Shown here: positions 39,692-52,212 of the stretch, piece by piece | Layout: the number at the start of each line of letters is the position of its first letter | How positions within the stretch are numbered: the first letter of the stretch is position 1 | Assembly: GCF_021172065.1 (NCBI RefSeq) | Contig: NZ_CP087880.1 | Coordinates: 186,001 to 250,000, forward strand | DNA length: 64,000 nt | Source: Pseudocitrobacter corydidari | GTDB taxonomy: Bacteria > Pseudomonadota > Gammaproteobacteria > Enterobacterales > Enterobacteriaceae | Reading direction: 5' to 3' | Position numbers and translations under genes: made by a program | The notes under the pieces: generated by a model | The model's input: only the letters and a program-made list of their open reading frames with translations | What the model was told of the DNA's origin: nothing | Databases searched by the model: none

Positions 39692-41671
39692 ATGAACCGT
39701 TTTATAATGGCTGACAGCCAAAAATGCATTGGCTGTCGGGCATGTGAAGTTGCCTGCGTAATGTCGCATAACCATGAACAGCATGTCTTAACGTCTGTGC
39801 GCTTTCAACCGCGCATTACCGTCTTCAAAAATCAGACGCAGCGGAGCGCGGTAACTTGCCGCCACTGCGAAGATGCGCCGTGCGCGCGCAGTTGCCCCAA
39901 CGGTGCAATCAGCCAGCGTGATGATGCAATTCTGGTTGACCAAAGCAAATGTATTGGCTGTAAATCCTGCGCCGTCGCGTGTCCGTTTGGCACCATGCAG
40001 ATTGTCCTGACGCCCGCTGCCGATGGGCGGGTAAAAGCCAACGCGCAGAAATGCGACCTTTGCGAAGGGCGCGACGCGGGCCCGGCCTGCGTGGAAAACT
40101 GCCCGGCGGATGCGCTGGCGCTGGTCAGCCCGCAGCGGCTGGCCGATATGTCGAAAAACCGCCGTATGCAGGCAGCCTGTCGCGATGCCCAGCCGTGGCA
40201 CAGCGAAAGCGCGGGCCAGAACACCGTCGCGATGAGTAAAGTGCAGCAGATGGCGCAAACGCCAGCGCGGGGTGAAGCCGATAAACTGGCGATTAGCGCG
40301 CGCAAAACCGGCTTCGCGGAAATCTACCTGCCGCTCAGTGAAAATCAGGCTCAGCAGGCTTCATCGCGCTGCCTGACCTGCGGCGAGCACAGTATCTGCG
40401 AATGGACCTGCCCGCTGCATAACCATATTCCACAGTGGATTGACCGGGTAAAGGCCGGGGATATTGACGCGGCGGTGGCGTTGTCGCATCAGACTAACCC
40501 GCTGCCGGAAATTACCGGACGCGTCTGCCCACAGGACCGTCTCTGCGAAGGTGCCTGCACCGTGCGTGACGAACATGGCGCGGTGACCATCGGCAACCTT
40601 GAGCGTTACATTACCGACCAGGCGCTGGCGAAGGGCTGGCGGCCTGAGGTGGGCCCGGTAGTGGCAAGTGGTAAACGCGTGGCGATTATCGGCGCGGGCC
40701 CGGCAGGGCTGGCCTGTGCGGATGTCCTGGTCCGTCAGGGCGTGGAGCCTGTGGTGTTTGATCGCCACCCGGAAATCGGCGGCCTGCTGACTTTCGGCAT
40801 TCCGTCCTTCAAGCTGGATAAATCGCTGCTGGCCCGCCGCCGCGAAATCTTCACCGCGATGGGCATTCGCTTTGAGCTGAATTGCGAAATCGGTAAAGAC
40901 CTGACGATGAACGACCTGCTGGAAGAGTACGATGCGGTCTTTGTCGGCGTGGGTACCTACCGCTCGATGAAAGCCAATTTAGCCAATGAAGATGCGCCGG
41001 GCGTTTATGACGCGCTGCCTTTCCTGATCGCCAACACCAAAAATGTGATGGGGCTGAACGAACTGCCAGACGAGCCGTTCATCAACACCGCTGGGTTAAA
41101 TGTAGTAGTGCTGGGCGGCGGCGATACGGCGATGGACTGCGTGCGTACCGCGCTACGTCACGGCGCAGCGAAGGTAACCTGCGCTTATCGTCGTGACGAA
41201 GCCAACATGCCGGGCTCCAGGAAAGAGGTGAAAAACGCGCGGGAAGAGGGGGCGGAATTTGAATTCAACGTTCAGCCGCTGACGCTCGAACTGGATGAAG
41301 CGGGCAAGGTGAACGGGATTCGTTTCATCCGCACCGCGATGGGCGAGCCGGACAGTCAGGGACGCCGTCGCCCGGTACCGATTGAGGGCAGCGAGTTTGT
41401 TATGCCTGCCGATGCGGTCATTATGGCGTTTGGTTTCCATCCACATAGCATGCCGTGGCTGAGCGCCCAGGGCGTGGAACTCGACGACTGGGGGCGCATT
41501 CGCGCGAACGTTGAAAGCCGCTATCGTTATCAGACGACTAATCCGAAAGTGTTTGCTGGTGGCGATGCGGTGCGCGGAGCCGATCTGGTGGTGACCGCGA
41601 TGGCAGAGGGCCGTCATGCCGCCCAGGGTATTATCGACTGGTTAGGTATGAAAACGCACGGCGTACATTAA
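39692..41671 (+). CDS. aegA: AegA, ferredoxin/GltD-type oxidoreductase
   Basis: A 659-residue fusion of an N-terminal HycB-like ferredoxin domain with four Cys clusters ([39 protein letters not shown]) and a GltD-like FAD/NAD(P)H oxidoreductase. The latter shows [15 protein letters not shown] and [11 protein letters not shown] nucleotide-binding loops. The length equals E. coli AegA, an anaerobically expressed protein needed for anaerobic uric acid use. AAGGGGA precedes the ATG. The ERIC element sits just upstream. Confidence 0.95.
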   Translation: MNRFIMADSQKCIGCRACEVACVMSHNHEQHVLTSVRFQPRITVFKNQTQRSAVTCRHCEDAPCARSCPNGAISQRDDAILVDQSKCIGCKSCAVACPFGTMQIVLTPAADGRVKANAQKCDLCEGRDAGPACVENCPADALALVSPQRLADMSKNRRMQAACRDAQPWHSESAGQNTVAMSKVQQMAQTPARGEADKLAISARKTGFAEIYLPLSENQAQQASSRCLTCGEHSICEWTCPLHNHIPQWIDRVKAGDIDAAVALSHQTNPLPEITGRVCPQDRLCEGACTVRDEHGAVTIGNLERYITDQALAKGWRPEVGPVVASGKRVAIIGAGPAGLACADVLVRQGVEPVVFDRHPEIGGLLTFGIPSFKLDKSLLARRREIFTAMGIRFELNCEIGKDLTMNDLLEEYDAVFVGVGTYRSMKANLANEDAPGVYDALPFLIANTKNVMGLNELPDEPFINTAGLNVVVLGGGDTAMDCVRTALRHGAAKVTCAYRRDEANMPGSRKEVKNAREEGAEFEFNVQPLTLELDEAGKVNGIRFIRTAMGEPDSQGRRRPVPIEGSEFVMPADAVIMAFGFHPHSMPWLSAQGVELDDWGRIRANVESRYRYQTTNPKVFAGGDAVRGADLVVTAMAEGRHAAQGIIDWLGMKTHGVH

Positions 41672-41730
41672 CGACAAAACGGGCGCCACGGCGTAGTATG
41701 GTTCGCTTCGAATCGCGTTGTGGAGCCCGT

Positions 41731-42306
41731 ATGTCATTTAAGATTGAGCTAATTAAAGATAAAGTCCTCTCCGATAACTACTTTATTCTGCGCAATATTA
41801 CCTACGATTTAACCCGCAAAAATGGCGAAGTTATCCGGCATAAACGCGAAGTTTATGACCGGGGCAACGGCGCCACCATTCTGCTCTACAATCCGCGCAA
41901 AAAGAACGTGGTGCTGGTACGCCAGTTCCGCGTCGCCACCTGGGTCAACGGCAACGCTGACGGGCGACTCATCGAAACCTGCGCAGGCCTGCTGGATGAT
42001 GACGAGCCGGAAGCGTGCATTCGCAAAGAAGCCATAGAAGAAACCGGCTATCAGGTTGGCGAGGTGCGCAAAGTGTTCCAGCTCTATATGTCACCCGGCG
42101 GCGTCACGGAAATCGCTCACTTCTTTATTGGCGAATACGACGATAACCAGCGCCAGGGGATGGGCGGCGGCATCGACGATGAAGACATTGAAGTGCTGGA
42201 AATCCCGTTTACCGAGGCGCTGGCGATGATAACGCGGGGTGAAATCTGCGACGGTAAGACGGTGATCTTGTTACAGTATTTGCAGTCTTCTGGTTTAATT
42301 AATTGA
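41731..42306 (+). CDS. nudK: GDP-mannose pyrophosphatase NudK
   Basis: A 191-residue Nudix hydrolase that splits GDP-mannose to GMP and mannose 1-phosphate. The Nudix box runs from [22 protein letters not shown] (conserved G, E, R and REExxEE-like pattern). The frame extends to 41698, but E. coli NudK aligns from the ATG at 41731, which has GTGGAG upstream. Confidence 0.94.
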   Translation: MSFKIELIKDKVLSDNYFILRNITYDLTRKNGEVIRHKREVYDRGNGATILLYNPRKKNVVLVRQFRVATWVNGNADGRLIETCAGLLDDDEPEACIRKEAIEETGYQVGEVRKVFQLYMSPGGVTEIAHFFIGEYDDNQRQGMGGGIDDEDIEVLEIPFTEALAMITRGEICDGKTVILLQYLQSSGLIN

Positions 42307-42432
42307 TTTTACTAAAGAAATAATTATGTATTTTATATGAATCAATCCGACAAATCCGATTGAGCGTGGCGGCCCTGGCGTTGAAGATACCCCGGTTAAT
42401 TGATGTTTTTTTCTTCTGGGGTTGTACCGTTC

Positions 42433-43479
42433 ATGCGCTACCGCGTTCTTCTCTTATTGTTTTTGGGGCTCCTCCCAACGTCTGTGACGTGGGCGTCTCC
42501 TGTCCAGCAGGTTTTTTCGGACTGGCTGGTCACCTGCAATAATCAGAATTTCTGCGTCACGCGTAACGTCGGCCTGCACCACGGCCTGGTGATGACCCTC
42601 AGCCGCAGTGCGGGCGCGCATATGGACGCTGCGTTGCGTATCGAACTGGGCGGTCTGGTCAACCCGGTCGCCGCCGTGCCGCCGATTGCGCCGCGGCTGC
42701 TGCTCGATGACAAGCCGCTCCAGCGTGGGGAAGAACACTGGAAGGTTCAGCCAAAGCTTCTCGCCACGGAAGATAGCGCAACGATTGATGCGTTTTTGCA
42801 ACAGGTGCAGGACGCGCAGGCGATAACCCTGCAAAAAGGGGTTCAGGTGATCTCCCTGAAAGGGCTAAAAGCCGCGCTGTTGTTTATCGATTCACAGCAA
42901 AAGCGCGTTGGCAGCGAAACGGCGTGGGTGCGAAAGGGCGATGAACCACCGTTAAGCGTGCCGCCCGCGCCGCCGCTGAAAACCGTTGCCAAAGTCAACC
43001 CGACGCCGACGCCGCTCACTCGCGATGAATACAATGATTTGCTCGATTATGGCACCTGGCGGATGAACAATACCCAGTGCTCGCTGGATCCGCTGCGCCG
43101 TGAAGTGTGGGTCACCGCGCTCACTGATGATAAAGCGCTGATGATGATCAGTTGTGAATCCGGCGCTTATAACACGATTTACCGTGCCTGGCTGGTGTCG
43201 CGTAAAAAGCCCCATGCTTCGCATCCGGTGCGCTTGCGTCTGCCATTCCTGCCTTCCGGGCAGGATAGCCGTGACGTTGAGCTGATGAACCTGACCTTCA
43301 ATGAAAATACGCGCGAGCTTATCACCCTTGAGAAAGGGCGCGGGCTGGGCGACTGCGGCGTGCAAACCCGCTGGCGCTACGATGGGCAGCGTTTCCGTTT
43401 AGTGCGCTATGCCGGGCAGCCGGAGTGCGATAACTGGCAGGGTGCCGATGCGTGGCCTACCCAGTGGATCACCGGGTAG
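42433..43479 (+). CDS. ypfG: YpfG, secreted DUF1176 protein
   Basis: A 348-residue protein with a signal peptide (hydrophobic residues 5-17, cleavage near WA-SPVQQ) and a DUF1176 domain. Matched cysteines occur at TCNNQNFC, TQCSLD, ISCES and LGDCG, fitting an oxidised periplasmic protein. The length agrees with E. coli YpfG (347). The open frame reaches 42400, but MRYRVLLLLFLG at 42433 gives a normal signal peptide. Function unknown. A BIME array follows. Confidence 0.88.
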   Translation: MRYRVLLLLFLGLLPTSVTWASPVQQVFSDWLVTCNNQNFCVTRNVGLHHGLVMTLSRSAGAHMDAALRIELGGLVNPVAAVPPIAPRLLLDDKPLQRGEEHWKVQPKLLATEDSATIDAFLQQVQDAQAITLQKGVQVISLKGLKAALLFIDSQQKRVGSETAWVRKGDEPPLSVPPAPPLKTVAKVNPTPTPLTRDEYNDLLDYGTWRMNNTQCSLDPLRREVWVTALTDDKALMMISCESGAYNTIYRAWLVSRKKPHASHPVRLRLPFLPSGQDSRDVELMNLTFNENTRELITLEKGRGLGDCGVQTRWRYDGQRFRLVRYAGQPECDNWQGADAWPTQWITG

Positions 43480-43498
43480 GTGTGGTGCGGGTGTCATT

Positions 43499-43913
43499 GC
43501 CGGGTGGCGGCTAAGCCTTACCCGGCCTACAAAATATCCGCCCGTACGTGCATCCATTCGTAGGCCCGATAAGCGCAGCGCCATCGGGCGTGATGCATGA
43601 GCCATTGCCGGGTGGCGGCTACGCCTTACCCGGCCTACAAAATATCCGCCCGTACGAACATCCATTCGTAGGCCCGATAAGCGCAGCGCCATCGGGCGTG
43701 ATGCATGAGCCATTGCCGGGTGGCGGCTACGCCTTACCCGGCCTACAAAATATTCGCCCGTACGTGCATCCATTCGTAGGCCCGATAAGCGCAGCGCCAT
43801 CGGGCATGATGCGTGAGCCATTGCCGGGTGGCGGCTACGCCTTACCCGGCCTACAAAATATCCGCCCGTACGAGCATCCATTCGTAGGCCCGATAAGCGC
43901 AGCGCCATCGGGC
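43499..43913. repeat. Tandem BIME/REP array, 108-bp period, 4 copies
   Basis: GCCGGGTGGCGG recurs at 43499, 43607, 43715 and 43823, an exact 108-bp spacing. Each unit has one REP palindrome of the GCCGGGTGGCGGCT...TTACCCGGCC type and a second, opposite one (GTAGGCCCGATAAGCGC...CATCGGGC), separated by 20-30 bp. Units differ by only a few bases. It fills the gap between the convergent ypfG and tktB. Long open frames here are repeat translations. Confidence 0.93.
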
Positions 43914-43927
43914 ATTTGCGCCATAAC

Positions 43928-45925
43928 CTAACGTTTCTTCAATACCGCTTTTGCCTTCTCGACAATATTCTCCACCGTAAAGCCAAAGTACGGGAACAGT
44001 TTTTCCGCTGGCGCCGATTCGCCATAGCCGGTCATCCCGACAATCGCCCCTTTCAGGCCGACATATTTGTACCAGTAATCGGCAATGCCTGCTTCGACCG
44101 CCACGCGGGCGCTGACGCCGGAAGGCAGCACCGACTCACGGTACTCTTCATCCTGTGCATCAAAGGTATCCGTCGAAGGCAGCGAAACCACTCGCACGTT
44201 CACCCCGTCCGCACGCAGCTTTTCTGCCGCCAGCACGGTGATTTCCACTTCTGAACCGGTGCCTATCAGAATCAGGTCCGGTTTACCGCCCGCATCCTTC
44301 AGCACATAACCACCGCGAGCAATTTCCTTCACCTGCTCCGGCGTGCGCTCCATTTGTGCCAGATTTTGTCGGGACAGGATCAGCGCCGTTGGGCCGTGGT
44401 GGCGCTCAACCGCTGCCTTCCACGCCACCGCGGTTTCCACCTGATCGCACGGACGCCAGGTGCTGAAGTTTGGCGTGAGCCGCAGGCTGGCAAGCTGCTC
44501 TACCGCCTGGTGCGTCGGGCCATCTTCGCCAAGGCCGATGGAGTCATGGGTGTAGACCATAATCTGCCGCGCCTTCATCAGCGCCGCCATACGCGCGGCG
44601 TTACGCGCGTACTCGACAAACATCAGGAAGGTGGCGGTATAGGGTACGAAGCCGCCATGGTGGGCAATTCCGTTGGCAATCGCCGTCATGCCGAACTCAC
44701 GTACGCCATAGTGAATATAGTTACCCGCCAGATCCTCTTTGAGTGATTTCGAGCCGGACCAAATTGTTAAATTACTGGGCGCGAGATCCGCCGAGCCGCC
44801 CAGCAGCTCCGGCAGAATCGGGCCATAGGCGTTGAGGGTATTTTGCGAGGCTTTACGGCTGGCGATTTTCGACGGCTCCGACTGCATTTTCTCGATGTAC
44901 GCCTGCACGGTACTCGCCCAGTTTTCCGGTAAGCCACCGCTCATGCGACGGATAAACTCCGCCGCCAGTTCTGGGTGCGCCTTTTGATAGGCGGCGAGCT
45001 TCTCTTTCCAGCTCTGCTGTTCTTTCTCACCGCGCTCACGGGCATCCCACTTTTTGTAAATCTCTTTTGGAATCTCAAACGGTGGGTGATTCCAGCCAAG
45101 CTGTTTACGCGCCAGCGCGACTTCTTCCGCGCCCAGCGCCGCGCCGTGCGCTTCCTCTTTACCGGCTTTATTCGGTGAGCCGAAACCAATAACCGTGCGG
45201 CAAATAATCAGCGACGGTTTATCCTTAACGCTCTGCGCCTCTTCAATCGCTTTTTTCACCGCCTGCGGATCGTGACCGTCGATTTCATGTATCACGTGCC
45301 AGTGATAAGCCTCGAAGCGTTTCGCCGTATCGTCGGTGAACCAGCCTTTGGTTTCACCATCAATCGAAATCCCGTTGCTATCGTAAAAACCAATCAGTTT
45401 TCCCAGCCCCAGCGTCCCGGCAAGGGAACTCACTTCGTGCGAAATCCCCTCCATCAGGCAGCCGTCACCCATAAATACGTAAGTATAGTGATCGACAATC
45501 TCATGCCCCGGCTGGTTAAACTGTGCGGCCAGCGTGCGTTCGGCGATAGCCAGACCGACGGCGTTCGCCAGCCCCTGGCCGAGCGGCCCGGTGGTGGTTT
45601 CAACGCCTGGCGTATAGCCAATCTCCGGGTGGCCTGGCGTTTTCGAATGCAGCTGGCGGAAGTTTTTCAGCTCTTCAATCGGTAGGTCGTAACCGCTCAG
45701 GTGCAGCAGGCTATAGAGCAGCATCGAGGCGTGGCCGTTAGAGAGAATAAAGCGATCGCGGTCATACCACGTTGGGTCCGTGGGGTTATGTTTCATGAAG
45801 TCGTTCCACAGGACTTCAGCAATATCCGCCATGCCCATCGGCGCGCCAGGGTGTCCGGAATTGGCTTTCTGAACGGCATCCATACTCAGGGCACGGATGG
45901 CATTAGCGAGATCTCTTCGTGACAT
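43928..45925 (-). CDS. tktB: Transketolase B
   Basis: A 665-residue thiamine-diphosphate enzyme of the non-oxidative pentose phosphate pathway. The TPP motif [12 protein letters not shown] and DSNGISIDG are present, and the catalytic His and Glu regions SGHPGAPMG and [11 protein letters not shown] are intact. It matches TktB ([21 protein letters not shown]) rather than TktA. In E. coli talA precedes it in an operon. Here talA is missing and maeB is the next gene, so tktB is probably monocistronic. Confidence 0.93.
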   Translation of the reverse strand: MSRRDLANAIRALSMDAVQKANSGHPGAPMGMADIAEVLWNDFMKHNPTDPTWYDRDRFILSNGHASMLLYSLLHLSGYDLPIEELKNFRQLHSKTPGHPEIGYTPGVETTTGPLGQGLANAVGLAIAERTLAAQFNQPGHEIVDHYTYVFMGDGCLMEGISHEVSSLAGTLGLGKLIGFYDSNGISIDGETKGWFTDDTAKRFEAYHWHVIHEIDGHDPQAVKKAIEEAQSVKDKPSLIICRTVIGFGSPNKAGKEEAHGAALGAEEVALARKQLGWNHPPFEIPKEIYKKWDARERGEKEQQSWKEKLAAYQKAHPELAAEFIRRMSGGLPENWASTVQAYIEKMQSEPSKIASRKASQNTLNAYGPILPELLGGSADLAPSNLTIWSGSKSLKEDLAGNYIHYGVREFGMTAIANGIAHHGGFVPYTATFLMFVEYARNAARMAALMKARQIMVYTHDSIGLGEDGPTHQAVEQLASLRLTPNFSTWRPCDQVETAVAWKAAVERHHGPTALILSRQNLAQMERTPEQVKEIARGGYVLKDAGGKPDLILIGTGSEVEITVLAAEKLRADGVNVRVVSLPSTDTFDAQDEEYRESVLPSGVSARVAVEAGIADYWYKYVGLKGAIVGMTGYGESAPAEKLFPYFGFTVENIVEKAKAVLKKR

Positions 45926-46113
45926 TAACGACTCCTTAGCAAAAGTGGCGATCTTGATAAGTTATGAGATGCATAACAAAAAAGCATAGCAGACAGGCAT
46001 AGCATTGTTTTCGATAGTTGGTAACATGTTCCTCATATACCAATAACAATGTGAACCCACAGGCCCGGCCGTGGCGCATCACTTTTTAGTTCGATACGTG
46101 AAAGGAACCCCAA

Positions 46114-48393
46114 ATGGACGAGCAGTTAAAACAAAGTGCCCTCGATTTCCACGAATTCCCGGTTCCGGGGAAAATTCAGGTCTCTCCGACAAAACCGCTG
46201 GCGACGCAGCGCGATCTGGCGCTGGCCTATTCACCGGGCGTTGCCGCGCCGTGTCTGGAAATTGAGAAGGACCCGCTAGCCGCGTACAAATACACCGCCC
46301 GTGGCAACCTGGTGGCGGTGGTGTCTAACGGTACGGCGGTGCTTGGCCTCGGTAACATTGGCGCACTGGCCGGTAAACCGGTGATGGAAGGTAAGGGTGT
46401 CCTGTTTAAAAAATTCGCCGGTATTGACGTGTTCGATATCGAAGTGGACGAACTCAATCCCGACAAATTTATCGATGTGGTCGCGGCGCTGGAGCCGACT
46501 TTCGGCGGCATCAACCTCGAAGATATCAAAGCGCCTGAGTGCTTCTACATCGAGCAGAAACTGCGCGAACGCATGAACATTCCGGTATTCCATGATGACC
46601 AGCACGGTACGGCGATTATCAGCACGGCGGCTATCCTCAACGGCCTGCGCGTGGTTGAGAAGAATATCTCTGACGTGCGTATGGTGGTGTCCGGCGCGGG
46701 TGCGGCGGCAATTGCCTGTATGAACCTGCTGGTGGCGCTGGGGATGCAGAAACACAATATCGTGGTCTGCGACTCTAAAGGCGTCATCTATAAAAACCGC
46801 GAAGCCAATATGGCGGAAACCAAAGCGGCTTACGCGGTGGACGATGACGGCAAGCGCACGCTGGATGACGTGATTGCCGATGCGGACATTTTCCTCGGCT
46901 GCTCCGGGCCAAAAGTGCTGACCCAGGAGATGGTGAAGAAAATGGCGCGCGCGCCGATGATCCTCGCGCTGGCTAACCCGGAGCCGGAAATTCTGCCGCC
47001 GCTGGCAAAAGAAGTGCGCCCGGATGCGATTATCTGTACCGGTCGTTCGGACTACCCGAACCAGGTCAACAACGTGCTTTGCTTCCCGTTCATCTTCCGT
47101 GGCGCGCTGGACGTTGGCGCGACGGCGATCAACGAAGAGATGAAGCTGGCGGCGGTGCACGCGATTGCCGAGCTGGCGCACGCGGAACAGAGCGAAGTGG
47201 TGGCATCGGCCTATGGCGATCAGGATCTGAGCTTTGGTGCGGAGTACATTATTCCCAAACCGTTCGATCCGCGCCTGATCGTCAAGATCGCCCCGGCGGT
47301 TGCCAAAGCGGCGATGGACTCCGGCGTGGCGAAGCGACCTATTGAAGACTTCGACGCTTACGTTGAAAAACTGAGCGAGTTTGTCTACAAAACCAACCTG
47401 TTCATGAAGCCGATTTTCTCCCAGGCGCGTAAAGAGCCGAAACGCGTGGTGCTGGCGGAAGGGGAAGATACGCGTGTGCTGCACGCCACGCAGGAGCTGA
47501 TTACGCTGGGGCTGGCGAAACCGATTCTGATCGGTCGTCCGAGCGTTATCGAAATGCGTGTCCAGAAACTGGGCCTGCAAATCAAACCGGGCGTCGATTT
47601 CGAAATCGTCAACAATGAATCTGACCCGCGCTTTAAAGAGTACTGGAATGAGTACTATAACCTGATGAAACGCCGTGGCATCAGCCCGGAACAGGCACAG
47701 CGCGCGGTGATCAGCAATACCACGGTGATTGGCGCGATCATGGTTCATCGCGGCGAAGCGGATGCGCTGATCTGCGGTACCATTGGCGACTATCATGAGC
47801 ATTATGGCGTGATTCAGCCGCTGTTTGGCTATCGCGATGGTGTACACACCGCAGGCGCAATGAACGCCCTGCTGCTGCCAAGCGGCAACACCTTTATTGC
47901 CGATACCTACGTCAACAACGATCCGACGCCAGAACAGCTGGCGGAAATCGCGTTGATGGCGGCAGAGAGCGTGCGTCGCTTCGGTATCGAACCGCGCGTG
48001 GCGCTGCTGTCGCACTCTAACTTTGGTTCGTCTGACTGCCCGTCAGCCAGCAAAATGCGCGACGCGCTGGCGCTCGTGAAAGCGCGGGCGCCGGAGCTGA
48101 TGATTGACGGTGAAATGCACGGTGATGCCGCGCTGGTGGAAAGCATCCGCGCCGACCGCATGCCGGACAGCCCGCTGAAAGGCTCGGCAAACATTCTGGT
48201 GATGCCGAATATGGAAGCCGCGCGTATCAGTTATAACCTGCTGCGCGTCTCCAGTTCTGAAGGCGTGACCGTCGGCCCGGTACTGATGGGCGTGGCGAAA
48301 CCGGTCCATATTCTGACGCCGATTGCCTCTGTGCGACGCATTGTGAATATGGTGGCGCTGGCGGTAGTTGAGGCGCAGACGCAGCCGCTGTAA
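46114..48393 (+). CDS. maeB: NADP-dependent malic enzyme MaeB
   Basis: A 759-residue fusion. Residues 1-430 are the malic enzyme, decarboxylating malate to pyruvate with NADP ([20 protein letters not shown]ossmann loop). Residues 430-759 are a phosphotransacetylase-like domain used for allosteric regulation by acetyl-CoA. GAAAGGAA precedes the ATG. It is divergent from tktB over 188 bp. Confidence 0.96.
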   Translation: MDEQLKQSALDFHEFPVPGKIQVSPTKPLATQRDLALAYSPGVAAPCLEIEKDPLAAYKYTARGNLVAVVSNGTAVLGLGNIGALAGKPVMEGKGVLFKKFAGIDVFDIEVDELNPDKFIDVVAALEPTFGGINLEDIKAPECFYIEQKLRERMNIPVFHDDQHGTAIISTAAILNGLRVVEKNISDVRMVVSGAGAAAIACMNLLVALGMQKHNIVVCDSKGVIYKNREANMAETKAAYAVDDDGKRTLDDVIADADIFLGCSGPKVLTQEMVKKMARAPMILALANPEPEILPPLAKEVRPDAIICTGRSDYPNQVNNVLCFPFIFRGALDVGATAINEEMKLAAVHAIAELAHAEQSEVVASAYGDQDLSFGAEYIIPKPFDPRLIVKIAPAVAKAAMDSGVAKRPIEDFDAYVEKLSEFVYKTNLFMKPIFSQARKEPKRVVLAEGEDTRVLHATQELITLGLAKPILIGRPSVIEMRVQKLGLQIKPGVDFEIVNNESDPRFKEYWNEYYNLMKRRGISPEQAQRAVISNTTVIGAIMVHRGEADALICGTIGDYHEHYGVIQPLFGYRDGVHTAGAMNALLLPSGNTFIADTYVNNDPTPEQLAEIALMAAESVRRFGIEPRVALLSHSNFGSSDCPSASKMRDALALVKARAPELMIDGEMHGDAALVESIRADRMPDSPLKGSANILVMPNMEAARISYNLLRVSSSEGVTVGPVLMGVAKPVHILTPIASVRRIVNMVALAVVEAQTQPL

Positions 48394-48410
48394 GCGATTT
48401 AATTAATATC

Positions 48411-48440
48411 AGGCGCGGAATGTTATCTGCGCCTTTTTTA
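48411..48440 (+). terminator. maeB terminator
   Basis: A 6-bp GC stem (48411-48416 with 48429-48434) with a 12-nt loop is followed by six T. It lies 17 bases after the maeB stop. Confidence 0.72.
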
Positions 48441-48585
48441 TTTTCATTTAGTCCAGCAATTGATGGAGCTCGATCTCTTCTATCAGATGCAATGCTGTCG
48501 GGCTTTTTTCCGATTTTTCATACAGAGGATGTTCTGATTAATGTCCATTCGATAACATCTACTTTTTGAAAATGGACAATTCAAC

Positions 48586-49266
48586 ATGCAAAAAGGATTG
48601 CTGTTCCTCTGCCTTCTCACATCAAGTCTGCCTGTGTTGGCGCAAGATGAAATTCCAACCGCGTTAAAGGAATATTACCACTCCTCTTATAATGAAAGTC
48701 ATGAATATATATGGTTGAGAAAAGGGCAACCCGAGTTGGAATACTCTATTTGTCTGAATAAGCAGGTAGCGACTGAAAAGCAGATTGTGGTGATGTGTGG
48801 CTATATGACTAACGCTTCGGAACCAGATTCTGCGCCATTTGATATCTGGTATCTGGACGGAAGTAATATTGCCGCGCGTAGAACGACGGAAGGCTATGGT
48901 CGTATGGGGGCATCTGGTGATGCAAAAGCGGTAAAAATTGGCGAAAAGTGGGGCGTGATTCTGGAATCAAGCTATATGATGCAAGGTGTCGAACAAACCT
49001 TTCAGCAATTTTACGTTGTAAAAGGAAAGGACATTCAACGTATTGCTAGCCTTCCCATCCATTCGAGTAACGAAGCCAATGGGCTGGCAGATAACGTTGA
49101 TACCCAGGTTGCATTTGCGCAGAAATATACTGGCACCTATCCAAATATGCTTTTACATTCTACCGGAGTATTAGCCGGTGAGAAAATTAATGAGCAGTGG
49201 TCGGTGCCATTTGACTCGAAGACCAATCAATATCTCATCCCTGAAGAAATTGACATTGGTTATTGA
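48586..49266 (+). CDS. Unknown secreted protein
   Basis: A 226-residue protein I do not recognise. It begins with a clear signal peptide (MQKG followed by hydrophobic residues 5-18, cleavage after VLA near residue 19). Two cysteines in the SICLNKQ and VVMCGY strands could form a disulfide. The rest reads as beta-rich with many aromatic residues and no membrane segment. The gene is AT-rich compared with neighbours. It occupies the maeB-hemF interval where E. coli has the eut operon, which suggests a separate acquisition. Confidence 0.7.
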   Translation: MQKGLLFLCLLTSSLPVLAQDEIPTALKEYYHSSYNESHEYIWLRKGQPELEYSICLNKQVATEKQIVVMCGYMTNASEPDSAPFDIWYLDGSNIAARRTTEGYGRMGASGDAKAVKIGEKWGVILESSYMMQGVEQTFQQFYVVKGKDIQRIASLPIHSSNEANGLADNVDTQVAFAQKYTGTYPNMLLHSTGVLAGEKINEQWSVPFDSKTNQYLIPEEIDIGY

Positions 49267-49295
49267 TTATCAGAGTTGGTCAGGAATTTTTGGGG

Positions 49296-51061
<1,766 letters not shown>

Positions 51062-51275
51062 TCGGCCTGAGTTGTAAAAAATAGTGTTCCAGATGTTATA
51101 TCGTATCGCGTTTCCCGTTACGACAACTGAAGATTAGAATTGTTTTACTTTTCATTTCAATACGTGACGAAGCGGCATTATGGCATTTTTTTGCGCTATT
51201 TTCGCCAGATATTGGCTAATTCGGACGATCACGCCATAATCACTGTTTTTAAACCCGAGAAGGGGCAGGGATACC

Positions 51276-51701
51276 ATGGAGATACGCGTTTTTCGCCAGG
51301 CCGATTTCGAAGAGGTCATCACCCTGTGGGAGCGATGCGATCTGCTGCGCCCATGGAACGATCCTGAAATGGATATCGAACGCAAAGTGCATCACGACGT
51401 CAGCCTGTTTCTGGTGGCAGAAGTAAACGGCGAAGTGGTGGGCACGGTGATGGGCGGCTATGACGGCCATCGCGGCTCGGCCTATTACCTTGGCGTGCAC
51501 CCGGAATTTCGCGGGCGTGGCATTGCCAATGCGCTGCTCAATCGTCTTGAGAAAAAGCTGATTGCGCGCGGCTGCCCGAAAATCCAGATTATGATCCGCG
51601 AAGATAACGATGTGGTGCTGGGCATGTATGAACGCCTGGGCTACGAGCACAGCGACGTGCTGAATTTAGGTAAGCGCCTGATTGAAGATGAAGAATACTA
51701 A
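51276..51701 (+). CDS. ypeA: YpeA, GNAT acetyltransferase
   Basis: A 141-residue GNAT-family N-acetyltransferase with the acetyl-CoA loop [14 protein letters not shown] and the C-terminal [10 protein letters not shown] motif. It matches E. coli YpeA in length. The acetyl acceptor is unknown. Its end overlaps the start of the next gene by 14 bases. Confidence 0.93.
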   Translation: MEIRVFRQADFEEVITLWERCDLLRPWNDPEMDIERKVHHDVSLFLVAEVNGEVVGTVMGGYDGHRGSAYYLGVHPEFRGRGIANALLNRLEKKLIARGCPKIQIMIREDNDVVLGMYERLGYEHSDVLNLGKRLIEDEEY

Positions 51702-52167
51702 GCCGCTTTTGTTTCCCTCTGACTACGATGGTTGGGGAATGCTGAAACTTCCCTGGCTATTTTGGGGGGTGTTGTTATTACAATTACGCACCTTCGCCGT
51801 CGTCATGCATGCTGTTGCGTTTGATAACGTTCATTTTTCAGATGGTGCTCTTTTCATTGCCCTATCCCCAGGTATACCTGCATTCCTGGTTTTTATTTTT
51901 TTTATCCAGCCAAGACAACCGGGGCCCTATCATTGGTGGGGACTCTGGTGTACCGGGCGCTGGTTATTGATCCTTGGTGGATGTCTACACTTGGGCTGGC
52001 AATTTTTTAGCTGGATTCAAAGTGAACCAGTAGCAGTCATGTCAGTGTGTTTTTTTATTGCCGATAGTGTAGCGTTGTGGTGGGTCATAAACAGTCAACG
52101 CTTGTGGGCTTGCTTTACAGCTGAGTATGGCTACCCATCCTTTCATTATAGAAAAAGAGATTATTAA
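51688..52167 (+). CDS. DUF2919 (YfeZ-like) membrane protein, first copy
   Basis: A 159-residue inner-membrane protein with about four membrane segments and the DUF2919 signature [17 protein letters not shown] near the start. It is a divergent paralogue of the yfeZ product at 53357-53794. The ATG at 51688 lies inside the ypeA end, so translation is probably coupled. An earlier TTG (51682) is possible. The sequence is AT-richer than ypeA and the second copy, suggesting a separate origin rather than a recent local duplication. Function unknown. Confidence 0.78.
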   Translation: MKNTKPLLFPSDYDGWGMLKLPWLFWGVLLLQLRTFAVVMHAVAFDNVHFSDGALFIALSPGIPAFLVFIFFIQPRQPGPYHWWGLWCTGRWLLILGGCLHLGWQFFSWIQSEPVAVMSVCFFIADSVALWWVINSQRLWACFTAEYGYPSFHYRKRDY

Positions 52168-52212
52168 ATAACGCATCCCCTCTGACGCGTCGAAAGCCAG
52201 GGGGATTGACTG

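Noticed and set aside
43499..43913. CRISPR array
   Set aside because: Whole 108-bp units are conserved with no unique spacers; units are REP palindromes and there are no cas genes.
43399..43931. Open frames of 169 and 127 codons with repeated GYFVGRVRRSRHPAM-type units
   Set aside because: They are translations of the 108-bp BIME array (108 is divisible by 3, so frames stay open).
46276..48015. 579-codon open frame antisense to maeB
   Set aside because: Arg/His/Gln-rich shadow of MaeB codons with no RBS or homology.
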